From Cepaea nemoralis (taxonomy: Eukaryota; Mollusca; Gastropoda; Stylommatophora; Helicidae), in assembly GCA_014155875.1 (NCBI GenBank), contig JACEFZ010016146.1, positions 186,001-250,000 of the forward strand: a stretch of DNA of 64,000 nt. Direction: 5' to 3'. A program made the position numbers and the translations under genes. This document shows, piece after piece, positions 47,269 to 57,439 of this stretch; the first letter of the stretch is position 1; the number at the start of each line of letters is the position of its first letter. Under the pieces are notes generated by a model that did not search any database, was not told the DNA's origin, and saw nothing but the letters and a program-made list of their open reading frames with translations.

Positions 47269-47456
47269 TGTATCCAGTACACACGCTATATTCAACTAAA
47301 ATTACCTAGCAACGAAACCAGAATGGTGTCAGAAGCGTAATCACAACCTTGCCTTACTGGCATTCGCATAAATCTTGGAGGAGAATAAATTCTGGAGCCA
47401 ATTGACAGATTGTATTTTACATGTTTTTCCCATTAAGTGGCAGCTGTGAGAAATTC
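47269..47456 (+). repeat. ~190-bp dispersed repeat, copy 2
   Basis: Same order and orientation as 45564-45755, e.g. 'attacctagcaacgaaacca', 'cataaatcttggaggagaat' and 'gagccaattgacagattgta'. Confidence 0.85.
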
Positions 47457-48365
47457 ACCTGATTATGGCCAGTCTTTAATGTTTGGACCTGTTAAATAAT
47501 CAGATAAGAACCAGTTGCACATTACAATAACAAGTTATAATAGAAGGTCATATTGATCGACCTGAGTGTATGCTGACGATTCAATCTGACCAGACAGGAG
47601 GTCAGTAATTGTGACTGATGTCTCTTAAAGACCGAAACAGTTTGCGTGCTGGTAGCATTGGGCAAACTTTGTTTCGTTTCTCTGGTTACAACATTCTGTT
47701 GATGTGCACGCACAACATCGACTGTCGTGTTGGCAAGAAATAAACAATAAAACAACACGAAGTAATAGCAGCTTTACAGAGCACAGTTGCCGGAAAACAT
47801 AGAACATTGCGGTGGCTAACCTTCACCAGCAAGCAAATACACATAACACAACGTATAAACAATGGGAAGTACACTACAGAAGTAAGAATGAAAGTTCCAG
47901 TAAATCCCGACAGCACACACTGGAAACACTAGCGACCTGTAAGATTTCGGGACGTCCTGTCGATAGATCTGTCTATGGTTGTGCACGACTGTGTGACACG
48001 CCAGCATGTGTATGGACAACACGTTGATCGAGGCAGCCTGCAAGTACCGTTGGTATGTGCCAAGGGAGGCTACGATTGGCTCCAGGAAAATAGAATATGA
48101 ATATTGGGACGCAGCGAATCATGTTCGGTCGTCGGTGATAAAAACTCCGCCGTGGAGCAAGCATTGACAGGGGGATTCTGATCGTTAGAAGGGTCCCACT
48201 TCCCAGAATATTTTGGCCCTTTACCTCCTTGAAAATCTATGGGGTCGGGCGCGCTTGGGTCATGACTCCGAGTGTCTTTCCCTAGCTGTGAAGTACCAGC
48301 AAGGGAAAGGCTTGCGTTGTCTTGCGCTTGTTCCATGTTTGCCCCATACCTGTGAAAATTGACTG
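47457..48365. other. Unassigned spacer
   Basis: No domain found. Overlapping short frames occur on the minus strand (47522-48336) but none has a recognisable motif. Confidence 0.4.
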
Positions 48366-48779
48366 ATGTCTAGCCCACCGTCCTTCAGGGAGAAGAGCCT
48401 CGTGCACCTGCAGCTTCGTGCCCTCACACAAATCCTAGCATTTGTGACCATGGGAAGTCAGCTTCTTTCCTGGCCATTGCCTTTGTCGCCTACGCACCGA
48501 CGCTTCTATGCGCCGGCGTTCGTCTTCGTTGTCATGTTCTTCCTTCGTACCCTGTTCATGAAGCCGGCACTTCCTATGGCTTCCTCGACCCCTCTCTTGG
48601 TTTCTGCTGCGGAGTGTGGCCCTCGCAAGAAGACTACCACCACGGCTGGGGTTTGGACTTCGGATGCCATTTACCTGACTTGTGGAGATTTTCCCTTACT
48701 GAACAGACGCGTTCTCAGATGCACTGCCCTCGCTTTGAAGGATGGCTACATAGTCGACAGGAGACAGTACAAGTTCTAG
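48366..48779 (+). other. Unassigned open frame, left of MITE
   Basis: A 137-residue frame in GC-richer sequence than its neighbours, with no domain I recognise. A second plus-strand frame (about 48371-48781) is also open for about 135 codons and reads a Trp/His/Cys-rich stretch including GFCCGVWPSQEDYHHGWG. Both end at the hAT MITE. The MITE plus one target copy is 396 bp (divisible by three), so the frames line up across it with 49179-49775; a TAG in the target site breaks the first. It might be an old exon or a decayed transposon gene. Confidence 0.25.
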
Positions 48780-48781
48780 AT

Positions 48782-49169
48782 TAGTGGTTCTCGACCTTTT
48801 TTGGCCCATGCCCCCTTCACCATATGTTTAGAATGTCATTCCTCCCCTTTCGTATTTCCTCCCTATAAATTCCCCCCCCCCCACCCCCACCTTGCCCCTA
48901 CATAGTATACGTAAAAATGGAAGCTAACTTTAATAACACATACTAGAACAAGTTTAGACGTCTACATAAAACGTGATTTGTGGGTCTACTTACGTTATAA
49001 GACGAATATCAGAAGGGCGAGGAGTACAGAACCGTAAAGTATGGAGAGAAAAACAATATCAAGTAATCGGTTCTTGTATTAGCGCGATCTTGAATTAATC
49101 TTTATTCCTCCCCTGGGAACCCTAAAATTCCCCCCTTGAGGGAAATTCCCCACCAGTTGAGAACCACTG
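48782..49169 (+). mobile_element. hAT MITE family H1, complete copy
   Basis: A 388-bp element starting TAGTGGTTCTCGACC and ending GTTGAGAACCACTG, flanked by a perfect 8-bp duplication TTCTAGAT (48774-48781, 49170-49177). The target fits nnnTAnnn, the consensus reported for Buster-type hATs. The interior has C-rich stretches and 'atcaagtaatcggttcttg'. There is no transposase; it would have been mobilised in trans. It is the reference copy for 28-251 and 53701-54061. Confidence 0.92.
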
Positions 49170-49178
49170 TTCTAGATC

Positions 49179-49775
49179 TTGGTTGAAAGATTGGTTCTGA
49201 TGTTGGTTACCCTGCAGTTACAGACAGAAACGTTAAACATATTATTGTGGGAGATTATACCTCTTGCGCCTACCTCTACGGCGGATAGCCTGACAGTGCA
49301 CCCTTCTTGTCACATACTTGCGACCATGTCACATACTTCTCCAGCTTGTACGTGCACTGCCCCTCGATTCTCGACTCATATGAAACGGTCAGCTCCATCA
49401 GCATTAGCTGCTGTGCCGACGAGGAGTGAAGTACATTGTCAGGTCGCAGTCGAAAAGGTTGGATCAATGCCGGACACGCACCACGGTCCTTCAGATCAAC
49501 AGTCAGTCGGCAGCGCTGTCTTCCTTGTTACTACGTTGCTATCCAGCTCTGGCGAAGTAACTCCGCATTGGACCTGCTCTAGACCCTCTGTTCACAGGAA
49601 TCCTGTCTTCATCCACTATGGCTGCCAGCCCAGGAAGAACTTTATTGTGGCGTCATGTGAATCGGCCATGGCAAAAGACTACTTTGCATGCAGACGTGCT
49701 CCGCTGTCTGGACTTTCTTGTATACAGAAGGGGCAGGAGGGGTCGGTGGCTTTATCCTACTTGACCAATGGTTGA
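49179..49775 (+). other. Unassigned open frame, right of MITE
   Basis: A 198-residue frame without a domain I recognise. Its length alone is near what chance allows in 64 kb. It sits in the same phase as 48366-48779 once the MITE and one target copy are discounted, which is the only reason to take it seriously. It ends just before the convergent transposase pseudogene at 49760-51468. Confidence 0.25.
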
Positions 49776-50205
49776 ATGGTTAACCCTTGACCAACAGTTC
49801 ACAACCGAGGAGAAATGTTTCTCCAAGTCGGTCGTCTCTTAAAATTCCAAACATTAACATTAGTGGTGTACCTCCGTTCATTATCTGTGGCTTCATCAAT
49901 GGAAATATATATCTGTCGTCGGCAGTACAAGAACTTATCTCATTTAAAACGTCTTGGTAACAAGCACTTAATTTTTCCGTAGCGCGGTTTCACTGAGGAT
50001 GGTCTGATCAGTATACCTGTCTATAACTTCCTTCGGTGCATTGGGTTGAGTTTGTGTCAGAGATATCAGCAGGCGTGACCATCTCACACTGATCGTTGAT
50101 GAGCTCTGGCTTCTGCAACAGCAGCTGTTGTCGGTTCTCGGTGCACAATCTCCAGCCACACTGCTCTAGTGTTTGGAGATGCTGCAGTGCTGCTGCACAT
50201 AAGAC

Positions 50206-51255
50206 TAGGATTGTCAGATACGTGGACACCAAAAGGAGGACACAATAAGACCAAAAAAAAAAAAAAGAGGGCAAAGGAGGAAATATTGAATGTTTCATTT
50301 GAATCGTTCCAGATTAAACCCACAATCGGTACAATTTTATTATTTTAGCTGCCAATAAGTGTATCTTACTGTTAGTGAATCGACCAAGAAACAATCGTGT
50401 TAATAAATAAATATAAATTCAGTGGTGGCCTTTTTCAAAATGCTAAAAAACATTATTTAAACAGCCGATTGAACAATTATTACCTTATAATCTTTATTAA
50501 TTACACAACATATTTCTCGGAGGAACTAACTTTCCGTAGAAGATCCTCGTTATCAGAAACTGTGTACATTTAACAATTTAAACATAAGTAGAGTGTAGAT
50601 ACATTGTAAGTTGTAACTTCTTCTTCTTCTTTCGTTCGCTTGAAACATGTCTACAACTGCAATGTCGTCTCTTGTATGAATCTAACAGTCTTTTTTAGTT
50701 CATTCAGCGGTCCATAGAGTTTATCTTCCACTGTTGTCTCTCTAGGCCAGAAGGTTCGCCTAGATATGTTGTAGTTTGGGCAATCCTGGAGTATGTGCTC
50801 TGCTGTCTGCGACGCCAAACTACATGTGCACATGGCTGAGTCACCAATCTTGAATTTTGTATACATGTGGTTGCGTAATCTATTGTGTCCTGTTCTGAGG
50901 CGCAGAAGAATGACCTGTTCTGATCTGTCCATAACGTGGTAGTCGTCTTGAGTAAGGTTTGGTGGCTTTCTGATTGATTTGATCATTCTTTTCTTTTGGT
51001 GGTATGTAATAGGCACATCAGGTTGTTCTTCTTTTGCTCCTTCCTTAGCCAATCGATCAGCTCTGTCGTTTCCGGGGACTCCACAGTGGGATGGTATCCA
51101 CTGTATGGTTGTAACAATAATACATTAAAAAATTATACCATAAAATATAAGAAAAGCCGGACGTTTTAAAGGTTTTTAACTTTGCCTGCCGGACGGAGAA
51201 TATTAGACTAACAAGGAGGACATGTCCTCTTTTTGCCGGACGTCTAGCAACTCTA
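50206..51255 (-). mobile_element. hAT MITE family H2, carrying a nested LINE
   Basis: The left terminus is TAGGATTGTCAGATACG, the right terminus inverted TAGAGTTGCTAGACG; a perfect 8-bp duplication CATAAGAC flanks it (50198-50205, 51256-51263). The common hAT end 'CAGGGTTGCCAGA' is clearly related. Apart from the LINE at 50618-51107 it matches 54404-55159 in inverse orientation ('gaatcgttccagattaaacc', 'ggaggacacaataagacc'). There is no transposase. It sits in the zinc-finger region of the older transposase pseudogene. Confidence 0.9.
50618..51107 (-). mobile_element. RNase H LINE family A, 3' fragment inside MITE H2
   Basis: A 490-bp 5'-truncated copy with an 8-bp duplication GTTGTAAC (50610-50617, 51108-51115). 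The 3' end is 'ttcttcttctttcg' on the plus strand. The minus strand begins in the RNase H end (GVPGNDRADRLAKEGAKEEQ) and the 50651-51052 frame runs to ...PLNELKKTVRFIQETTLQL. It keeps CTCSLASQTAEHILQDCP, the C-x-C...H-x4-C motif damaged in 18952-19752, so it better represents the family's C-terminus. The related MITE at 54404-55159 lacks this insertion and shows the empty site. Confidence 0.92.
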
Positions 51256-51468
51256 CATAAGACTGCCTCTCAGCAACACACAATCTCCAGCCACACTGCT
51301 CTAGTGTTTGGAGATGCTGCAGTGCTGCTGCACACAAGACCGCCTCTCAGCATCGTTTACTTCACTGTTTGCAAAAACATCTCGTCATTTGTGCTGAAAT
51401 GTTGTCCTTCAAATTCCCGTACAAATTCTCTGAACTTACTTTTAGTTGAACACTTTGCTTTTAGGCAT

Positions 51469-52159
51469 TTTTAGTTGAGACTGAAGTGACAACACAGCTT
51501 GAGGCTGTATGGACACAATGCAGTCTTCCAACTTACGTTACCGCAGTCTTGTCCCTGATTGCATCGCTCTGTCTCCCTGGCCTGCATGAGTTATCTGAGT
51601 TAGCCTTCACGTTACAGCCTCGGACACGTTCAGCTTATATAGAGATAGATAACCCTTTATTCCACCCCCAATTGTTTCTTTGTAAATAAACCATATCAAA
51701 TTGCTGAAAAAATTGTTTTTTGCTAAGTCGGAAAATCACCCTACCATGAAATTTGTATGACATTTTGTTTGATAGGAACAAATTGCTTAAAATGTCATAA
51801 TATGAATAACATATCGGAGTAGAACCTAAAAATACTGGTATATGACACATTTCTTAACAAGACGGAAGTATGCACATATATGCATAATAGAAACCATTTA
51901 CCTGCAATCATAGTGTGCTAAAGCATACTTACAATTATGATAAGGATCTCCGACACCCACCGCCCAGACTACATGTCATAACATTGCTTCGGCTAGTCAT
52001 TACAGATATGGCAAGAGTGGAAGCATGACATGACTACAGCAGTGACTGACGTGTGTACAGCCGACACAATTCTTCATCAACAATATCTCAGTTCACATGG
52101 AAATAAAGCATTACATTGTGATCATAGATAGCCCTGAGCAAATACACGCCCTATTATGC
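51469..52159. other. Unassigned spacer
   Basis: No gene recognised upstream of the transposase pseudogene. Confidence 0.45.
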
Positions 52160-52174
52160 GGGGGGGGGGGGGGG
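52160..52174. repeat. Poly-G tract
   Basis: About 15 consecutive G followed by G-rich sequence. Confidence 0.9.
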
Positions 52175-53060
52175 AGAGGGACGGGGGCAAAAGAAATGGC
52201 CATTGTGAAGACTAGATGATAGAGTATGAATCTATGAGTTGACAGTGAATGCACCCCCAAAATGTGAGTTTCTAACAGTTATGACGCGCTCGAGTTCGAG
52301 GGACAGTGATGTGCTTATACGTATGATTATAATAATAGTTTAGACGTCAAGAAACCCAGATAGAGGACAGAGGTAACGAAAGATGCACAAATAATTAAAT
52401 AAAAGCCATTTGCGCGAGGAGTACAGCAACACTGCCTTAGATGTGGGTCGTATGGAGTAGAGTGGTCTAAAGATATGCAGCTTCACTCTCGCTGTTCACT
52501 ATACAATAATGACAGTAAGGATGTTTGTCATGCCATGTAACGAACCAAGATACCAAAGATGACATCCAACATGTGGACTTAACAAGTCACCTACACTACC
52601 TGTCCTGCGTCTCCGCGGTGCCCTGGGACAGGCTTCTTCCTATCCAACATTGGATGACTTCTAACGTTGTCTTCCTCTTGCACGATACACCTTCCTTTTC
52701 CACCAACCATCACACCCCTTAACAAAGAGCTAGGGTTCTTCATTGGCCCAAAATACTTGACTTGTCCTTTGTTGATCTCATCAAGTTATGTTTTATTCAG
52801 TCCCAGTTTTGTTATAAGACTTCTTTGTGTAGTTGTTCTCGTGCCATGGTCTCCCTCTAATCTAACTACGTATCGCAGGTGTCAGTTGCACCCAACAAAG
52901 ACACCTGTGGCAGTGGGTGTACATATGTCATGGTGCCACTTACTGTTGTGTCAGGCTACAGTGGGACGGAGACGTTGTTTTTGATCTACTCTTGTCCTGG
53001 TGCATTATGGCACACTGGCATGTCTGTTTGTTTACTTTTAGTCAGGTACCAAGAGTTTCT

Positions 53061-53062
<2 letters not shown>
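52175..53062. other. Unassigned spacer
   Basis: Open frames at 52525-53255 partly overlap a microsatellite and have no domain. Confidence 0.45.
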
Positions 53063-53148
<86 letters not shown>

Positions 53149-53155
53149 GTGGGCA
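53063..53155. repeat. (CT)n(GT)n compound microsatellite
   Basis: About 46 bp of CT, a short GC step, then about 32 bp of GT and G-rich sequence. Confidence 0.96.
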
Positions 53156-53700
53156 GAGGGGGTTAATCCAAGTGATGCTTGTCTCTGACGCCAAATGTGT
53201 CTGGTCCCTGTCCAGTTTAATGTCCATTTTCCATGAAAACCATACATGTGCCTAATCAGCTCGCATAAGGGCGAGAGATGAGTGCTCATGCGCTAATGGC
53301 CCACGATTAAGATTCCTTGGCAGTTGCAGTCACAGGTATGGCGAAAGTCAGTTGCCCTGGCAATGTTTCATGTGAGAGCACCCAGTCACAAGAGAATGCC
53401 AAATGGTTGTAGTGTGTGTGACACAGCGAGAAGAAAGACAGTCTGGCTCACACACACACGCTTTCCTCAAGTCCCGTGTGTCGACTGAAAATGCAGTTGT
53501 CGTAGTTTGCAGTTTAGTCGAAAGTAAATACAATCCCAACTTCAGAACAAACGAGCATGATTATACACAATGGGCAGTAGAATATACCATTTCATGTTCT
53601 AATATTTTTCATTGCCTTAATGAGAAGCTGGCCACAATCATCTCTGACTGTCTTTTCTGTCTTTTAAAATTAATCTTTCCAGATATCATATGCCCTAGTT
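53156..53700. other. Unassigned spacer
   Basis: The 121-residue frame at 53403-53768 runs into a MITE and lacks a motif. Eroded LINE sequence may lie next to the MITE (about 53580-53700) but cannot be confirmed. Confidence 0.4.
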
Positions 53701-54061
53701 CAGTGGTTCTCAACCGGTGGGGAATTCCCGGTGGGGAGAGAATTAAGATTATTTCAAGATCGTGTTAATACAAGAACCGATTACTTGATATTGTTTTTCC
53801 CTCCATACTTTACGGTTCTGTACTTCTCGCTCATCTGAAATTCGTTTTATAATGTAAGTAGACCTGCAAATCACGTTTTATGTAGACGTCTAGACTTGTT
53901 CTAGTATGTGTTATTAAATTTAGCTTCCATTTTATGTATGCTGTGTAGGGGCGGGGGGAGAGGGGGGATTTATATGGAGGAAATATAAAAAGGAGTGAGG
54001 GGAATGATATTTTGAACATATGGTGAAGGTGTGCATGGGTCACAAAGGTTGAGAACCACTG
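53701..54061 (-). mobile_element. hAT MITE family H1, inverted copy
   Basis: Starts CAGTGGTTCTCAACC and ends GGTTGAGAACCACTG; flanks CCCTAGTT (53693-53700) and TTCTAGTT (54062-54069) match at six of eight bases and fit nnnTAnnn. The interior is the inverse of 48782-49169 ('caagaaccgattacttgata', 'gcaaatcacgttttatg'). Confidence 0.88.
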
Positions 54062-54069
54062 TTCTAGTT

Positions 54070-54310
54070 GTTTCTCTTCTCATATGGCCAGAAATGTTAA
54101 CTCTGTTTGGCTTCTTTCAAAATATTCTCATATTGACTGTTCAAAGTATTTTCTACATTCTTATGTAAAACCACATTTCTGTGCTCCATTTTTTACTGCT
54201 TGTTCACAATCCAGAAGTCATGGCCATCTGTTAACATTGGTTCTATATAACATGCAAGAAGAATTCTTTTTTTCTAGCTTCTAGCTGTGTAATATTTTCT
54301 TCATTCCATA
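54070..54310 (-). mobile_element. RTE-A-like LINE fragment
   Basis: The minus strand reads LACYIEPMLTDGHDFWIVNK and, in a shifted frame, KMEHRNVVLH. This corresponds to the RCYIEPVLLYGCEAW...MW segment of 41507-42488. Short and eroded, it lies directly next to MITE H1, which may have inserted into it. Confidence 0.6.
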
Positions 54311-54403
54311 ACACATAGTGTTTCGCGTCACCTGTTTTATTCTGCTGTTTTATTTTTTTTTTTTTAAATGCGATCCCGTTTCGCATGCAATGTCACCCAT
54401 GTA

Positions 54404-55159
54404 TAAGGTTGCTAGACGTCATTTTAGCCTAATATTCTCCGTCCTGCATGCAAATCTAAAAACCTTTAAAATGTCCGGCTTTTCTTATATTTTATGTTAT
54501 AATTTGTTATGTATTGTTGTTACAACTTACAATGTATCTACACTCTACCGTGTGTTTACATTGTTAAAATGTACAAAGTCTTTGCATTTCTGCAAGCTAG
54601 TCGATTATGTTAATTATAACTGTTATCTGTATCTGGCTCATTACTCTTTTTGATATTTACTTTTACTTCTTTATTAAAACCCATTGCTTTATAATATTTT
54701 TAAAATTTTCCTAGTTATACCAAATGTGAAACACCAATTATTTGTATAATTTGAATCTAACTATTGCTCTATTCGGCAACACAATCTAGCTCTACTCTGT
54801 AGTCTCTACGGTCAAAATGTAAATGTTATTTCCGGTAGCAGAGACGCAAATAAAATTTTTTTTTTTAAATTTGTAATTGTTGCCATCCATGTTTATGATC
54901 GGCTGTTTAAATAATGTTTTTTTTAGCATTTTGAAAAAGACCTCCATTGAAATTATATTTATTTTTTTTCGCATGATTGTTTCTTGGTCCATACACTAAG
55001 AGTGAGACACACTTATTGGCAGCTATTGTAATAAAACTGTACTGATTGTGGGTTTAATCTGGAACGATTCAAATGAAACATTCAATATGTCCTTCCTTTG
55101 TCCTCTATTTTGGGTCTTATTATGTCCTCCGTTTGGTGCCCACGTATCTGGCAACCCTA
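54404..55159 (+). mobile_element. hAT MITE family H2, uninterrupted copy
   Basis: A 756-bp element with termini TAAGGTTGCTAGACGTC and inverted TAGGGTTGCCAGATACGTG, flanked by a perfect 8-bp duplication CCCATGTA (54396-54403, 55160-55167). It is the inverse of 50206-51255 without the LINE; the matching region near 54516-54540 ('attgttgttacaacttac') is the empty site. It has no transposase. AT-rich homopolymers are frequent inside. Confidence 0.9.
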
Positions 55160-55249
55160 CCCATGTACCTAGATTTCTATAATTGCTTTAAATTAATACC
55201 ACTGACTTTAGTTCTACATTTGGATAGAGTACATTTCTTTGATATTTTT

Positions 55250-55645
55250 TTTTCGCCCGCTCGCTTTGAACTCAAGCGTAGTCTATACACACTACTTATA
55301 GTAGTGCTGGACTGAATTTTGCGTGTGGATATTAGCTTTCCCTATTAACAGTGTCTCCCTGGCCTAGGGGTTAATGCCTTTCTCCGTAATCCCGTATATT
55401 CTCGTGAGTAACGTAACCTGCGCGAGAATCAGTTGCGATTCTCGCCGCGTTGGTAACTTATGGGGTATGTGAGCCGGTCGCTTAGAAAGCAGTGGCAAAC
55501 TACTGAGCATAATCTTGCCTAGTACATCTTCAGCAGCTGAAACATGTTGATGTTGACTACAAGTCCTGTTAGGTATATGCAAAAAAAAAAAAAAAAAAAT
55601 TTAACAGTGGCGCCATCAAACGAACCCACTCCGACTTCAGAGGTA
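55250..55645 (+). mobile_element. SINE family 2, interrupted by SINE family 3
   Basis: The left part, 'gctcgctttgaactcaagcg' to 'ccctattaacagtg', and the right part, 'gcgccatcaaacgaaccc' to 'ttcagaggta', match the continuous copies at 38334 and 58408. A family 3 SINE separates them at 55354-55600. The 3' remainder is lost near a CT tract. Confidence 0.85.
55354..55600 (+). mobile_element. SINE family 3 with poly-A, nested in SINE family 2
   Basis: The element runs from 'tctccctggcctaggggtta' to an ~19-A tail and is flanked by a perfect 9-bp duplication TTAACAGTG (55345-55353, 55601-55609). The long intact A tail suggests a fairly young insertion. The body matches 20991-21235 ('gtggcaaactactgagca', 'atcttgcctag'). 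Confidence 0.9.
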
Positions 55646-55665
55646 TGATATTACTATGACTTATG

Positions 55666-55668
<3 letters not shown>

Positions 55669-55750
<82 letters not shown>
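55669..55750. repeat. (CT)n microsatellite
   Basis: About 41 CT dinucleotides. Confidence 0.97.
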
Positions 55751-55753
<3 letters not shown>

Positions 55754-56002
55754 CCTTACTACAACACACTGTATCGGTTACTGTGTGTGGTTCCTGCTGA
55801 CTTGTTGCAATGTAGACAGTGCCACTGGCTCAGTGGATCATTTATGACCTGATTACCAACAGCTTAGTTTCTATAGCGATGCTTATATTTACTGTATAAT
55901 ACAAACATCTCAGCGGACAGATGACATCTGTGTCTGACATCCTTGTTTCATCATCATCGTGTGCCCCACAACTGGTTGAGGCTGTCATATGTCTCCGCAC
56001 AT

Positions 56003-56101
56003 CTCGGTGCCTGCTGTTCCGGTCAATCTCGGTGCCTGCTGTTCCGGTCAGTCTCGGTGCCTGCTGTTCCGGTCAGTCTCGGTGCCTGCTGTTCCGGTCC
56101 A
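56003..56101. repeat. 25-bp tandem repeat, 4 copies
   Basis: Unit 'gtctcggtgcctgctgttcc' plus 'ggtca'. It passes directly into the 77-bp array and shares its 'ctgctgttcc' element. Confidence 0.95.
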
Positions 56102-57280
56102 TCCCGCTGATGCTGTTCCTTAATGTCACGTGTTGAGTTCACCTCTCATCGTGTCGCTCGGCCTGCCCCTGCCGCTGCTACCGCTGATGGTGTTCCTTAA
56201 TGTCACGTGTTGAGTTCACCTCTCATCATGCCGCTCGGTCTGCCCCTGCTGCTGCTACCGCTGATGGTGTTCCTGCATGTCACGTGTTGAGTTCACCTCT
56301 CATCATGCCGCTCGGTCTGCCCCTGCCGCTGCTACCGCTGATGGTGTTCCTTAATGTCACGTGTTGAGTTCACCTCATCGTGTCGCTCGGCCTGCCCCTG
56401 CCGCTGCCACCGCTGATGGTGTTCCTTAATGTCACGTGTTGAGTTCACCTCTCATCATGCCTCTCGGTCTGCCCCTGCCGCTGCCACCGCTGATGGTGTT
56501 CCTGCATGTTACGTGTTGAGTTCACCTCATCGTGTCGCTCGGCCTGCCCCTGCCGCTGCTACCGCTGATGGTGTTCCTTAATGTCACGTGATGAGTTCAC
56601 CTCTCATCATGCCGCTCGGTCTGCCCCTGTCGCTGCCACCGCTGATGGTGTTCCTGCATGTCACGTGTTGAGTTCACCTCTCATCATGCCTCTCGGTCTG
56701 CCCCTGCCGCTGCCACCGCTGATGGTGTTCCTGCATGTCACGTGTTGAGTTCACCTCTCATCATGTCTCTCGGTCTGCCCCTGCCGCTGCTACCGCTGCC
56801 ACCGCTGATGGTGTTCCTGAATGTCACGTGTTGAGTTCACCTCTCATCATGCCGCTCGGTCTGCCCCTGCCGCTGCTACCGCTGATGGTGTTCCTGCATG
56901 TCACGTGTTGAGTTCACCTCATCGTGTCGCTCGGCCTGCCCCTGCCGCTGCTACCGCTGATGGTGTTCCTTAATGTCACGTGTTGAGTTCACCTCTCATC
57001 ATGCCTCTCGGTCTGCCCCTGCCGCTGCCACCGCTGATGGTGTTCCTGCATGTCACGTGTTGAGTTCACCTCTCATCATGCCTCTCGGTCTGCCCCTGCC
57101 GCTGCCGCCGCTGATGGTGTTCCTGCATGTCACGTGTTGAGTTCACCTCTAATCGTGTCTCTCTGCCTGCCCTGACGCTGCTACCGCTGCTACCGCTGAT
57201 GGTGTTCCTGCATGTCACGTGTTGAGTTCACCTCTCATCGTGTTTCTTGGCCAGCCCCTGCCGCTGCCACCGCTGATCTG
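56102..57280. repeat. GC-rich 77-bp minisatellite, ~15 copies
   Basis: Unit 'gctgatggtgttcctgcatg' plus 'tcacgtgttgagttcacctc' plus 'tcatcatgcctctcggtctg' plus 'cccctgccgctgccacc'. Some units are 74 bp (loss of 'tct') and others have extra 'gctaccgctgcc' steps. Nearly every unit contains the palindrome CACGTG. It is clearly GC-richer than the rest of the window. Confidence 0.95.
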
Positions 57281-57439
57281 TCCAGTGTTCACCGTATTTT
57301 CCTGAGCTTCTCTTCCCGTGCCATGATTACAGAGCGTCATTTGCCTCCTTATATTTGTACATAATGCTCTGCTTTCATTAGTCTTGACCAGGCAATATTT
57401 TAGTTACTGGCAGTGCAATTTACTCGCAGCATTCATCTT

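Larger units (their letters stand above)
49760..51468 (-). pseudogene. hAT-like (CGGBP1/BED-type) transposase pseudogene, split by a MITE
   Basis: On the minus strand an ATG at 51468 starts MPKSKVF. A zinc-finger region follows: FCKQ, a one-base loss, then DAERRSCVQQHCSISKH (about 51290-51345), giving the C-x2-C...H-x5-H spacing of BED-like fingers. After the insertion at 50206-51255 part of this region is repeated. Then come RQQLLLQKPE, EVIDRYTDQTILSETALRKN, SACYQDVLNEISS, YISIDEATDNERRYTTNVNV and ETFLLGCELLVKG in shifting frames. The order matches a family of hAT-derived proteins related to CGGBP1, whose finger binds DNA. Later core and dimerisation regions are missing. Confidence 0.65.

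Noticed and set aside
48366..49775. Calling a novel host gene
   Set aside because: No domain, conserved motif or splice structure can be shown; frame continuity across a MITE is suggestive only, so it is kept as an observation.
49179..49775. Continuation of the hAT-like transposase downstream of 49760
   Set aside because: Minus-strand frames there show none of the later transposase motifs, so the relic appears to end near 49760.
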